A stretch of DNA of 21,595 nt, taken from assembly GCA_026770615.1 (NCBI GenBank), contig MU631934.1, forward strand, positions 45,575 to 67,169, given 5' to 3'. A model generated the notes under the pieces. It saw only the letters and a program-made list of their open reading frames with translations, was not told the origin of the DNA and ran no database searches. The DNA comes from Pavlovales sp. CCMP2436 (lineage: Eukaryota; Haptophyta; Pavlovophyceae; Pavlovales). Positions 1 through 9,514 of this stretch are shown here, piece after piece; the first letter of the stretch is position 1; every line of letters begins with the position of its first letter. The position numbers and the translations under genes are program-made.

Positions 1-497
1 GTGCCCTGTCCGCTGCGGCCGCCGCGGCCGCCGCGGCCACCGCGGCCGAGGCGTGCGCCCCGGTCGGCATTGTGGCTGCGCCAGTTGTCGTCACGGTACG
101 CGCCGTCCACGTGCGCAGGGGCGTCCTCGGGCCCGTTTGCCGAGCGGCCGGTGCGCTGAAACCAAGGTGCACCCCGGGCACCAGCGGCCGCGCGCGCAGT
201 CTGCGTGTGCAGCGAGCGCGCGCGGGCAAGGATGAGCTGTTGGATACGGCCCTGATGCGTCTCTCAGCCTAGTCTTCTCGGCGCTAGCTGGAGGCAGCAC
301 TCGCTCCGCTTGAGTGGCCAGCAGGGGCAACGATGGTGAAAGTAACTCCAAAAGACGAAAAGGCGACGCCTTAAAGGCTGCATGTTCTATCTTATGGCAG
401 CAGATCCGCTCTGCCGCCCGGACTGGTTCTCACTCACTGATAGTCTAGTCCTGGTGTCCAAGGCCCAGACCAGCTCCGCGCTGTCCGGCGCCTGACA
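1..497 (-). repeat. Copia 3' LTR (inner edge 497; outer edge not determined)
   Basis: On the minus strand the sequence right after the polypurine tract starts TGTCAGGCGCC, as expected for an LTR beginning with TG. No gene is supported in 1-497. The other LTR copy is not in the window, so the outer end and any target-site duplication cannot be placed. The first ~50 bases, a GC-rich 9-bp repeat, may already be flanking host DNA. The call rests on position and the TG start only. Confidence 0.45.
14..47. repeat. 9-bp GC-rich tandem repeat
   Basis: The unit GCCGCGGCC or a one-base variant is repeated almost four times. It is a simple repeat at the window edge, with no coding evidence. Confidence 0.6.
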
Positions 498-508
498 CCC
501 CCCTCGCC
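498..508 (-). other. Polypurine tract of the copia element
   Basis: The minus strand reads GGCGAGGGGGG directly between the RNase H stop codon (510-512) and the TG of the LTR. This is where the plus-strand primer of reverse transcription lies in LTR retroelements. Confidence 0.55.
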
Positions 509-509
509 A

Positions 510-1035
510 TTAGCGCGCGTCGAGGCCGACGCCGTGCATGATGGCGCCCACATGGCGACGGAAGACAGCGAGGCTAGCGGGCTTGGTGAAGATGTCTGCC
601 TGATTGAGGTCGGTGTGAACCTTCTCCAGCTTGATGATGCCGAGCTCTTGCTTGTCGCGGATATAGTGCCAGCGCAGGTCTATATGCTTGGACCGCCAGT
701 GGTGCACCGGGTTGTTCACGAGGTGGATCGTCCCCTGGTTGTCCTCGAAGATGGTGGTGGGCCCCGGCTCGGGGTTTTGGATGAAATCCACGAAGCTTCG
801 CAGGTAGACCACCTCGCGCGTCGCCTCCGCGGCGGCGATGTACTCTGCCTCTGTGGAAGAGAGCGCGATCACAGACTGCAGGCAGCTGTACCACGAGATG
901 GGCGTGCCATTGAAGAGCACGACGTACCCACTCGTCGACTTGCGCTTGACCGGATCGTTCGCCCAGTCTGACCGGATCGTTCGCCCAGTCTGCGTCCGCG
1001 TAGCAGACGAACCCTGGGTGCACCGGATCCTGTTC
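510..1035 (-). pseudogene. pol: Copia RNase H domain (C-terminus of pol)
   Basis: RNase H removes the RNA strand during reverse transcription. The N-terminal part, with CYADADWAND (first catalytic Asp), is read around 1000-1035. The rest is read in another frame, with SWYSCLQ, ALSSTEAEYIAAAEA (catalytic Glu), EDNQGTIHLVNN (catalytic Asp) and the typical copia tail KHIDLRWHYIRD followed by NQADIFTKP. The protein ends at TAA 510-512, just before the polypurine tract. The frame change lies exactly at a 22-bp tandem duplication (948-991). Removing one copy in thought reconnects the two frames. The domain is otherwise well conserved, so this lesion is probably recent. Confidence 0.9.
948..991. repeat. 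22-bp tandem duplication that breaks RNase H
   Basis: Two identical 22-bp copies starting GACCGGATCG lie head to tail at 948-969 and 970-991. Since 22 is not a multiple of three, the extra copy shifts the pol frame inside RNase H. Confidence 0.95.
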
Positions 1036-2160
1036 GAGGCGGAAGAGTAGCCCGAGCTTGGGCGTTCCGCGCAGGTAACGCAGCACGCGCGAGGCAGAGC
1101 CCATGTCGCACACGCGCAGCAGGCTCATGCGGCGAGTGAGCATGCCCACAGCGTGGACGAGGTCTGGCCTGCACGTAGTGCAGCAGAACATGGTCGCGCC
1201 GACAATCTCCTGGTAGAGGGTCGTGTCCTTGCGGTTGAGCAGCGTCTCGTCGGGCGCGTTGGCGACCGCGTCGCCGCCAAGGGAGTTGATGCCGGACGTG
1301 CCCGAGGTCTCGGGCGTGCTCACCGGGCGGCAGTCGGCCATGCCGAAGCGGCCGAGGATGCCCGTGACGTACTGGTTGAGGTGCAGATGAATGTTCTCGT
1401 CCGTGATGTCGTACTCCGCGCCGAGGAACTCGGAGAGCTCCTCCTGCAGCTTGATCTCAAAGTGCAGCTTGAGCTTCTCGACGAGCTCGCGCGCTGCCAG
1501 CTCGTTCGAGCTCACATTAAGGATGAGCATGTCGTCCACATACAGCGCGATGGCGACCAAGCCTCCGCTTGGCTCCTCCCGCAGGAAGACCGACGGAGCG
1601 CACGGCGACTGCTCCCATCCCTGCTCGAGCAGCGGGTGCGAATGTTTAAAAATCATGCGCGCCCGGACTGCTTGAGTCCGGGGTAAGCGCGCAGCTGCTC
1701 GGCCGCGACCTTGAAGCCGGCCGGCGCCGCGACGCCCGAGTCCTGGCCGGGCGGAAACTCCGACAGCACGCCCTTCTCCACGAGGAGCGAGTTCAGAAAA
1801 GCGTCCGTCAAGTCTCCCTTATTGAGGAGCCTGGTGAGGTGCAGCTTCTGGCCGGACTTGAGCGACTTGCCGTACATCTTGGCTCCGGCCGCAATCCTCA
1901 GCTTGCCCCAGAGGACGGTCCGCGCCTTGAAGCGTATGACCTGCGAGGTGTTGTCCGTCTTGACGGCGAAGACGCATCTGCAGGGCAGGATGGCCGTGTC
2001 CTTGTGCACGACCTTGGGCTTGTATGTGCCCATCTTCTTGTGCATGACAAGGTGCTCGTTCATGGCGGCGATCCACTGCACCGCGTGCTCGGAGGCGATG
2101 GCCTGCTTATACGAGTTCGGGATGATGACCGTGCTGCCGTCGAGGCAGGCCGTGGTAGCC
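993..2160 (-). pseudogene. pol: Copia reverse transcriptase
   Basis: RT copies element RNA into DNA. The N-terminal half (about 2160-1653) shows PCRCVFAVKTD, RFKART, the motif A region GDLTDAFLNS and FPPG, then GLKQSGRA. An in-frame TGA at 1653-1655 stands where copia RTs have Trp (GLKQSxRxW), consistent with TGG to TGA, and the frame also changes there. The C-terminal half continues with EQGWEQSPCAPSVF, the catalytic ALYVDDML, FLGAEYDI, and then LYQEIVGATMFCCTTCRPDL and RVLRYLRGTPKLGL. The stretch between the RFKART motif and motif A seems shortened compared with typical copia RTs. It is inactive as written. Confidence 0.9.
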
Positions 2161-2530
2161 GGACGCGTGTGCACCTGCTCGCGTGGCGGCTCTGCTGCGG
2201 GTGTGGGGTGCACGTGTCTCCCGCGCGCTGCGGGTGCCGCCGCGGTCTTGCTGCTCCGCGCAGCCGCTGGGGGCTTGCGTGCGCCGCGCGCCTCGGGCGC
2301 CGCCGCGCCGCGCGCGGGTGCCGCCGCGGGCGTGCTGCTCCGCGCAGCCGCTGGGGACGCGCGTGCGTTGCGCGCCTTGGGTGCCGCCACGGGCTTGCTG
2401 CTCCGCGCAGCCGCCGAGGGCGCGCGTGCGCTTCCGCGTGCGCTGCGCGCCTTGGGTGCCGCCGCGGGCGTGCTGCTTCGCGCAGCCGCGCCGCTCCGCG
2501 AGGCCCGGTCCTTTCGCAGCGGGTCGTGAG
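2160..2530 (-). repeat. Ala/Pro/Arg-rich tandem repeats between integrase and RT
   Basis: The polyprotein linker here consists of about four imperfect copies of a unit like AARSSTPAAAPKAR, each some 20-28 residues with variable tails. At DNA level the unit is seen as recurrent CTGCTCCGCGCAGCCGC on the plus strand. Copia integrases have a variable C-terminal tail, but a basic repeated linker of this kind is an embellishment. It probably expanded by slippage or unequal exchange. Confidence 0.8.
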
Positions 2531-3815
2531 CGAGCGGGAGCGTTGGCTTTGGGGCCGACTCGATAAAATCGCCCGACGATTCGTTGGCGCCGCGCGGCCC
2601 GAAGTGCTCGTGCTCGACGTTGGCGGCGGCGATCGTGCTGTCGACTTCTGCGTCGAAAGCCTCCGCGGTCGCCTCGCTGCCAAACTTGTCAAAGGACGGC
2701 ACACTCCCCCCCTCGATCGCGGAGCGCTCGTCGATTTGCACATGCTGTGAGTATGTGACGCGCCCGTCCTCTAGGAGCACTATGTGACCGAGGATGTACC
2801 GCCAGGCCTTGTCGATCTGCACGCCGTCGTAGCCGTGCCCTATGACTCTGCCCTTGAGCGATGGCATAGAGAGCTTGCCCTTTGCTCTCAGCGTCGGCCC
2901 GAGTGCGAGCACGCGGCACGGGCTTCCCCACGAGACCAGGTGGGTGAGGTCAGGCCTGCGGTTGAAAATGAGCTCGTAGGGCGTTACGTAACGGGTGACG
3001 CCCGTCTCCTTGTCCACGACCGCGTGCACCGCCAGCAGGTTTCTGCGCGCCACTGAGTTGCGCGCGGCCCAGTGCCAGAGACGCGTGGCGATTCCTGTGG
3101 ACTCGAGCGCCGCCCGCACGTCCGCCGCGAGCGTCTCGAAACTCCGCTCGGTGACGCCGTTGGAGGAGGGGTGGTGCGGGCAGGAGGTAACGTTCGCGGC
3201 GAGCCCGAACTCGAGCAGCACCTTGGCAAACGCTTCGCTGTTCATCGGCGTCCCGCCATCGGTGTGCACGTATCGACGCCATCCCCGCCCGAGCAGGAAG
3301 TGCCCGCCGACGTGCGCTGCGAGGCCCAGCTCGCTGATCCAGAACTTGAGTAACTTGGGGATGTCCGCCTGCGACTTGCAGAAGTAGATCCTCTTGAACT
3401 TGGAGTACCCGTCCACGAAGATGACCGCGTACTTGATGTCCTGCCCCTCGCCGTTGAGCCCGACCGGCAGATCGTGCTTGGAGACTTGGAAGGCGTCGAG
3501 GTACGTGATCTCTCCCGGGGCTCGCGCTACGCGAAGTGGCCGACTCCGCGTCGACCGGCGCATCCAAGCTCCGCCGAAAACGGACAGGTCGGCGGCCTCG
3601 GCTGTCGACGATTCCATCCCGTCGACTGCAGCGAGCGTGCGCTGCAAAAGTCTTGCGTCTGTGGTGCCCGTGCGCCGCGCCCACAGCCGGAGCCAGCTTG
3701 CCGAGGGGCGCCTCCCGCCCCTGAGCTGGGTCGGCCGCGCGGCCGGGCCCCTTTTTTCCCTGGCGCGTGTCGAGCGTCGCGCCGCTGCTGCGCTCCGCGC
3801 TGCGCCTTGCGCCAC
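2530..3815 (-). pseudogene. pol: Copia integrase
   Basis: The integrase inserts the DNA copy into the host genome. A degenerate gag-pre-integrase zinc region is seen near 3640-3690 (LWARRTGTTDARLLQRTL), with the expected His/Cys residues largely lost. The catalytic core shows YLDAFQ (first Asp, near 3500), VHTDGGTPMNS (second Asp, near 3255) and SNGVTERSFETL (Glu, near 3150), followed by RHR-like ARRNLLAVHAVV, TPYELIFNRRPDLTHL and the C-terminal GRVIGHGYDG region. The frame is open through the core and into RT. It is joined to protease only through a frameshift between about 3690 and 3850. Confidence 0.9.
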
Positions 3816-3849
3816 GCCCCGCGCCGCGGCCGCGCCTGCGCTGACTGAG

Positions 3850-4368
3850 CGCTGGCGCTGCCGACGCCACCGGCGCAGGTGCCTCCGGGAGGCTGCCTGC
3901 GCGGATGCGCGCGCGTACCATCGAGTTCGCGTCGATAGGGATGCGCCCGCCGCCGACCTTGGTGAAGTCGAGGTAGGAGCCGGACTTGTTGAAGTGCACG
4001 TCGACCCCGTCAGCTACGAGGCGCTGCACCGAGAGCAGCCGCGTCGTGACGTCGGCAACGCCCCACGCGTGTGCCTCGATGTCGACCGAGTTCTTGCCCT
4101 TGCCGAGGTTGAACTCCGCGTAGCCCTCGCACGAAGCGGCGGACTGGTAGCTCTTGCCGCCCCACTCGACCGAGCCCTTGCTCGCCTTCCTGCGCTTGGT
4201 GATGTCCTTTGGCTTCAAGAGGTGCCGGTCGGCGCCCGAATCCACGTTGAGCATGACAGTACCGTCCGTCTCCTGGTCGTGCGCCGAGCGAGCGTTGGCG
4301 AGCTGGAAGGAGCCGAGGTCGCGCTCCATCTTGCGCCCGCTGAGGAGGCCCTTTGAGCGCGGCTGGTG
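3850..4368 (-). pseudogene. pol: Copia aspartic protease region
   Basis: The pepsin-like protease would cut the gag-pol polyprotein. VMLNVDSGADRHLL (about 4219-4263) carries the active-site DSGA. It is followed by RLLSVQRLVADGVDVHFNKSG, the region that leads into gag-pre-integrase in copia elements. The reading frame is the same as gag upstream and is separated from it only by a TAG at 4369-4371. The frame later drifts out of phase with integrase. What follows the protease (down to about 3700) is Arg/Ala-rich out-of-frame sequence. Confidence 0.85.
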
Positions 4369-5052
4369 CTACTGCTCGGCCTTGGCCATGGTGAGGAAGG
4401 AGTTGTCACCGCGCGCGGCCACTCCCTTGGGCTTCGACTTGACGATGTACTTGGGGGCCGGGTGCTTGGGGGCCTTGAACTCGCCGGGCCTCTGCGGGCG
4501 CGCGGCTGCGCGCCGCGCTGCAGCAGAGCTCTCCGCTGCCGACACCTCCGCTGCCGACACCTCCGACTCGGAGTCGGCCTCGTCTCCGGGCACGAGCTCG
4601 AGGAGGTCGCAGAAACTCTCGAGTAGGTTGGGGAGCTGGGCGAGCGCCGCCACTCCCTCCGCGCCCCACATACACGACTCGTCGGGCTCTGTCGTGGAGG
4701 CGACAGAGCTGGCATCGGAGTCCGGAAGATCGCTGGAGTCCGGGAGCCCTGCGAGCGACTCGAAGTGGTTGTGGCACCGGGCCACGTTGGCGTAGGCCCG
4801 GTTGGACTCGCGCTGACCCGACTGGAGGCGGATGACTTTGCGCACCGGCCCAGGGACAGGAGAATCCCCGCCGCCACCGCGCTCGCCGCCACCGCCACCG
4901 CAGCGCTCGCCGCCACCGTAGCCGCCGCCACCGTCGCGCCCGCCGCCACCGTAGCCGCCGCGCCCAAAGGCGCCACGCCCCCCGAACGTACCGCGTCCGC
5001 CATTTCCGCGCGGGCAGTCGCGCTGGAAGTGCGCGCCGCCGCATGTGAAAAC
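4369..5052 (-). pseudogene. gag: Copia gag, C-terminal half, truncated in the zinc knuckle
   Basis: Gag packages element RNA. Visible is most of a CCHC-type knuckle (FTCGGAHFQRDC, about 5013-5050) whose first Cys position is replaced by an unrelated residue (GV before FTC). Next comes a Gly/Arg-rich RGG-like stretch (about 4860-5010) made by GCC/ACC-type repeats, then an acidic Ser/Glu-rich region with a duplicated SAAEV unit. It ends KAEQ followed by TAG 4369-4371. The upstream capsid part and 5' LTR are missing, so the breakpoint with the viral block is inside the knuckle. Confidence 0.8.
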
Positions 5053-5442
5053 CCCCGCCAAGTGCCTCGCTTGGTTGCCCAAGCTCCAACTGTGGCTCCA
5101 ACTATGGCCCGCCCTGTTACAACCATGGTGAATTATCAGCCAAGTGCAATGCGGATTCGCAGCAACCAGTACAACTTGAGCGCAACAAAAATGAAAAACA
5201 TCAATGTTCGCATTGGATCTCTGAACGAAATATTCCTAGAGGTGTCTGGGATCGCAGAGGATCTTCCGATGATGCTTGCAAAAAACATGTACTTTGAATC
5301 GGGAAACCCGCCAATGATGAGACGGCTTCCGAATAGCGAAAAGGGATTCGTAGTGGCATTTATGCGAATGCTTCGCAGTGCCAGAAGAGAGAACACTCGT
5401 TTTGCACGTCTTGGTTTAGTGTCCGTGCCTCGCTTTGGTCGT

Positions 5443-5472
5443 TCAGGCTCAGGTTCAGGCTCAAGCTCAGGC
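5443..5472. repeat. First Gly/Ser linker repeat
   Basis: A 6-bp repeat of the TCAGGC type encodes about ten alternating Ser/Gly residues in the N-terminal part of the replication gene. Confidence 0.85.
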
Positions 5473-5930
5473 CAGCGTAGGATTCCAGATGTGTTTTACA
5501 CAAGCACTTCTGCTGCACAGTTTAAAGAAAATGGTATAAATCTTGATCACCAAGGCTGTCTTAGATATGTTGCAACTCACACGACCTGGCGAGTACCATA
5601 CCAACAAGAAATCCAAACACCATCGTTAACAACACAGGAATCACCTACGACATCCTTGTGAATGGATTGCGATCAAATCCAGATGGCACGGTTGAAATCG
5701 TATTCACTCGAAAGGACCGTGTAACTATTGATCGGCCGCGAGACTTGGAAGAAGCAATCGATTTTAGATTCACTCAAATCGAGATGTCGAGGCAGCAGCG
5801 AATTACTGATGCTATGAATGCAGCCATTGTTTCAGATACTAGGATTAGTGAATATGTAGAAACTGCACAGACAGTATTTTCTCAATGCGACACAAATTTT
5901 TCGTTTACCCAAGTCATGGACGTATCTTCG

Positions 5931-5960
5931 TCTGGCTCTGGCTCTGGCTCTGGCTCTGGT
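5931..5960. repeat. Second Gly/Ser linker repeat
   Basis: A near-perfect TCTGGC hexanucleotide repeat encodes about ten alternating Ser/Gly residues. It uses a Ser codon different from the first linker, so it is not simply a copy of it. Confidence 0.85.
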
Positions 5961-6830
5961 GATTTTTTAATAGCAGACGCCCCGACGGTCAAATGTATTA
6001 ATCTTCCGTTTATCAATAGATTAACCGAAATTACCAAAATGGCATAGGATATATTGGATATTACCCCAATTGCATCGAGGGGGCGCCCCAAAAAGGGTGA
6101 AATAAAGGACAAAGAATTGATAGCAGCAGAACATAACGAAACACGCAAAAAGAACAGCAGAGAACTAAAAAATGCAGAGACCAGAATTAAACGCCTTCAA
6201 GAAATAATTGAAACAGTATTTGCCGCTGGTGGGATTAAGCATAAAGACACTGAAACTATGAAGGATATTGTGTCTGCATCTGGAGCCAATTCTCTCACCA
6301 TAATATCACCTTTGCGTAGAGGGTATGGCTCATATATTTACATAGACAACCCGTCTCCTGCTGCACGAATTCACGGTGTCCCAATAACACCTATTGTGAT
6401 GCTGCTTTGCTCCCTAACTCACGTAGAGTCATTCACTGGCCAAGTAAACAACGGTACCTGGTGCATTTCGTCTTCAGAATCAATAAAGCTAGGTGTAGAA
6501 GACATGACAATAAAATACAACGAATTAAAGGACAAAGAACAGCTTATTGTCTATCCATCTGGTTGCTACGACTGCCCCCAAAAGATAATTTGCATGTACG
6601 GTACGCATTACGTTCTAGAAACGTTGTATAGTATTTGGAGCCGAGAAGTGTGGAGGCCTCAAATCACAAACGCTACTATGAATTCCGATAACGTAGGCAT
6701 TGTGGTGTTCAGCGCTGCTATAAAATCTGTACTTCTAACCGGAAGGTGCAAATCTCCATTGTACTTTGATTTTACAAAGGACCTAAACTATAAAAAAGTT
6801 CGACAGACACATGAACAGATTTTTCGATGA

Positions 6831-7834
6831 TCGCATCCTAAATATCGACCAGGAAAAGGCAAACGCGGGCTTTTGATCCGTGCATGGATGATCTCCTTGA
6901 AACACCAGGAAAGTGCATTGGCAAAATTCAGGAATCGTTTTTGTTATCGTCACCGGAAGAAATGCTTGGCATGCTAGAGCAAAAAGGAATAGAAAGACTT
7001 TTAATTATAAACAAGTAAAGCGTTGACTTTAGCAGTGTCAGTATCGATAAAATAAAGAAACACGTGTTGCGCATAAACAGTGAAATTAACGTTTCATGTA
7101 TTACGGTAGAAAAAGTAAAAGAGGTGCTAATGCACATATACACAACAGAGATCGCAGTAGCAGATAAGGAAAAATTTGATTTTTGCCTGAGTAGACTTCT
7201 GCCAAAATCGTCTCCATCTGTACCAAATGTTTTAACATTTGTTGAAGCCCGTTTTTGGGTGTTGTGCGGTGTAAAATTTACAGGTATTGCGGCGATGGTC
7301 TCTTACGATTCCATCGAGGTAAAGTGGGATGAAGCCAGCTACGTTAAGGAAAATGGGATTAGGCATTTCGCAAAAGCTGTAGGCGCTGGTATGCGCGCAA
7401 GCACCACCGAGTGTTTTCAAATAACAGGCTCAATAGACAAAGCCTTTGATTTTGCTGAACTCTTTGATGATGATCATCAAAATCTGGACAAAACTAGGTT
7501 AAAGATCAGAATGGTGGGCAGTGAATGTATCGAAATAGAGCACCCTGTAAATGGAGTTAACACAACTGCCCATGTATCCGGGTACGTAAAAGCATGCCAG
7601 CGCATTCAAGCAGTAATTCAATCATTCTTGATTCCCATTTCTCTCGAGCTTGTAACCGACGGTGTTTACTGCATTAGAGAGGAAGTTCTGGATTATAAAA
7701 GCGTGCTAATGCCACATTTTATTATAAAAGATTGCGGATATATCCCCAACAGCCCGTGTGGACCAAGCCTATGCGGGTTAAGGGTCAAGGTAGATAGATG
7801 CGTTATGCACAAACCCTCAAACGCTAACTTTTAA
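6831..7834 (+). pseudogene. Replication gene, central region with polymerase-like palm motif
   Basis: Coding character resumes after 6830 through at least two frame changes. It then runs in one frame from about 6880 to 7834, interrupted by TAA 7016-7018. Near 7570-7680 the protein reads HVSGYVKACQRIQAVIQ and then LVTDGVYCIRE. A helical segment followed by a hydrophobic strand with TDG resembles the motif C region of family B DNA polymerases (YxDTDS) in a diverged form. This position, directly before a helicase, suits a replicative polymerase. I cannot show motifs A and B convincingly, so the polymerase call is tentative. It could instead be a primase-like or virus-specific domain. Confidence 0.4.
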
Positions 7835-7855
7835 AAAAATTGATGAATTAAAGAC

Positions 7856-9453
7856 ATGTTCAAACTCCGCAATCACCAACTTCTTGGCCCACTTGAGGCC
7901 AGGTCTGGAAAGCTCACCATCATGACTGGCGCGGTGGGTTTGGGTAAGACGACTCTCCTGGCCATGGAAGTTACTCAGATGAGCATGCCGGATTACGTGT
8001 TTGTTTCACCGACTCATTTGTTCAGAAAAGATGCAGTGCAGAAGGGGTTCACGCAAACAATGTGCCACGCTCGACTGCTGGGAGAAACACGGTTGATCAC
8101 AGAAGAAACATCCAGAAACTTGGCCAAATACCCGCCCGCAAACATTATCGTGGATGAGTCTACAATGCTTACCCAAATAGGCCGTGTGCAAAATTGAGGC
8201 ACTCGCGGCCTCTATGGGATCAAGGTTGTTTTTTATGGGTGACTATTGCGATATAACAGACACGCCCATGCAATGCCCGCCAATAAACAGTGCCAGTATG
8301 AACATTGAATATCTCAGAAGATTTCACATTCCGGGAGTAAGGCGAACTATCGACATTGGTCTCATGGAACTGCAAGCCGATTTGCGTCATATAATAACTG
8401 GATCTGCGGGTGGCATTAACGTGCTTGGTGGGATTGCGGAAAACGCAATTGTTGCGGCTCGCCCTTTTGTAGAAGACGCCGTTCCAGAAGACCGACACCT
8501 GTCAATTTATGGATTATGCGAGCAATTTAAGGACGGTGGCGTCGTCTTAGCCTCAACACGTCTATGCCCTTATTGCGGTCAGGGTTCATACGAAAAATGC
8601 ACATGCGTGACCGCAACGTGTCTGGAGGATGTAAATTTTAAAAGCAAAACTATAAAAAAAAATACATCGCAAAACATACGCTTAAAGATGGTACGGTTGA
8701 TCTTTGGCCTTTAAGACATCTGTTGCCCTAACTTACGCCCGTGAAAAGAGTTCCGAAAAGGAAACGTCGAGTGGAAATGTATAAAAATCAATCAAGGGAA
8801 CTGGGCTTGTGAACGGGTCAAGATTTACCGCAGACATCTCAAATCCAATTTACAATGGTAAAAATATGACGGAATTAATTAGTGACAGCATCACTTATTG
8901 CCCTTCTTCCACGATTCACAGTTTCCAGGGAATCACCTTTGAGAATGAAACACTGTTTATTGATCTGAGCTATATCTGGGACGTAAAAATGATATACGTT
9001 GCGATCAGCAGAGTTAGACGTCGTTACAAACCCGCCAAGCAAGGAAAAGATTGAGTACTATGAAGAGCTGGGCATAGAATGCAAAATAGTAATTGTTAAA
9101 GAGGGAGAATCTCCATTAAGCTGGATTTTATCGTCAACGCAAAAGACCACTCCAAAGCCAACCACAAAGCCAACCACAAAGCCAACCACAAAGCCAACTT
9201 CAACTGGTGGCAATAACGCCCTTGCCCGGCCACACTACCGGAGATCCATCGGCACGCGCGGTGGCGCCCAAGCCAGCGCAGCCGACTAAGGCACGCAGCA
9301 GGCAATGGGCGACGCAGCGCTCAGACCAGCAAAACATTCAGAACAGTCAGACGCCAGCTTGAATCCCTATCAGTCAATAAAACACCGGTACAGTCAAAGT
9401 GCATGGACGACGACGATGATGATGACAATGAAGACTATACATTCGAAAACTGA
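7856..9453 (+). pseudogene. SF1 (Pif1/RecD-like) helicase with C-terminal tail
   Basis: The helicase would unwind DNA during genome replication. Motif I is GAVGLGKTT (about 7927-7953), motif II NIIVDEST (about 8141-8165), motif III LFFMGDYCDI (about 8227-8255), motif V STIHSFQGITF (about 8908-8940) and motif VI YVAISRVR (about 8995-9020). These are SF1B-type motifs. A CPYCG-x(6)-CTC cluster near 8566-8606 suggests a small zinc-binding insertion. The frame changes near 8180, 8700, 8770-8815, 9015, 9220 and 9345, yet each segment stays protein-like. The tail has a KPTT repeat (9154-9200) and ends with a run of Asp residues and a stop near 9451-9453. Upstream, the frame nearly joins the polymerase-like region across an A-rich run (7834-7856), suggesting a fused gene. 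Confidence 0.8.
9154..9200. repeat. 12-bp minisatellite encoding KPTT
   Basis: AAAGCCAACCAC is repeated three times plus a degenerate fourth copy. It encodes Lys-Pro-Thr-Thr repeats in the helicase tail, a flexible basic linker. Confidence 0.9.
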
Positions 9454-9514
9454 AGTGTAGTGCGTTAAAAATGAGACAAATAAAAATACTACAAATCATT
9501 AACAAGGATTCAAA

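Larger units (their letters stand above)
1..5052 (-). mobile_element. Ty1/copia LTR retrotransposon, decayed and 5'-truncated
   Basis: Read on the minus strand, the order is gag, protease, integrase, reverse transcriptase, RNase H, polypurine tract, LTR. Integrase before RT is the copia (Pseudoviridae) order. Hallmarks seen are a DSGA protease motif, an integrase D, D, E set, YVDD in RT and ALSSTEAEY in RNase H. The coding frame is broken by at least one frameshift between protease and integrase, a stop plus shift inside RT, a 22-bp tandem duplication before RNase H, and an in-frame TAG between gag and protease. The upstream part of gag and the 5' LTR are absent: homology stops in the zinc knuckle near 5052, where AT-richer viral sequence begins. 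The element cannot make a full polyprotein as it stands. Confidence 0.92.
5104..6830 (+). pseudogene. Replication gene, N-terminal region (function unknown)
   Basis: This is the first part of what appears to be one very large gene running to about 9453. The start may be ATG 5104 or 5125, just after a 12-bp tandem repeat (5083-5106). The first segment leads into a Gly/Ser linker at 5443-5472. The frame changes near 5590-5610 without loss of protein-like character. A second Gly/Ser linker lies at 5931-5960. A TAG at 6045-6047 interrupts the same frame, which then continues to 6830 with a basic, Lys/Glu-rich segment that is likely helical (about 6085-6220) and a globular region containing YPSGCYDCPQKIICMYG. 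I recognise no family in this part. The link to the downstream polymerase/helicase rests on near-continuity of frames. Confidence 0.6.

Noticed and set aside
1153..4356. Long plus-strand open frames across the retrotransposon
   Set aside because: They are antisense to gag-pol. The GC-rich sequence suppresses stops, and the translations are Arg/Ala-rich with no motifs.
4765..5103. Upstream extension of the replication gene's frame into the copia region
   Set aside because: It is antisense to the Gly-rich gag segment and only mirrors its repeats. The viral protein likely starts at 5104 or 5125.
9154..9200. CRISPR-like array
   Set aside because: It is a 12-bp perfect coding tandem repeat without spacers.
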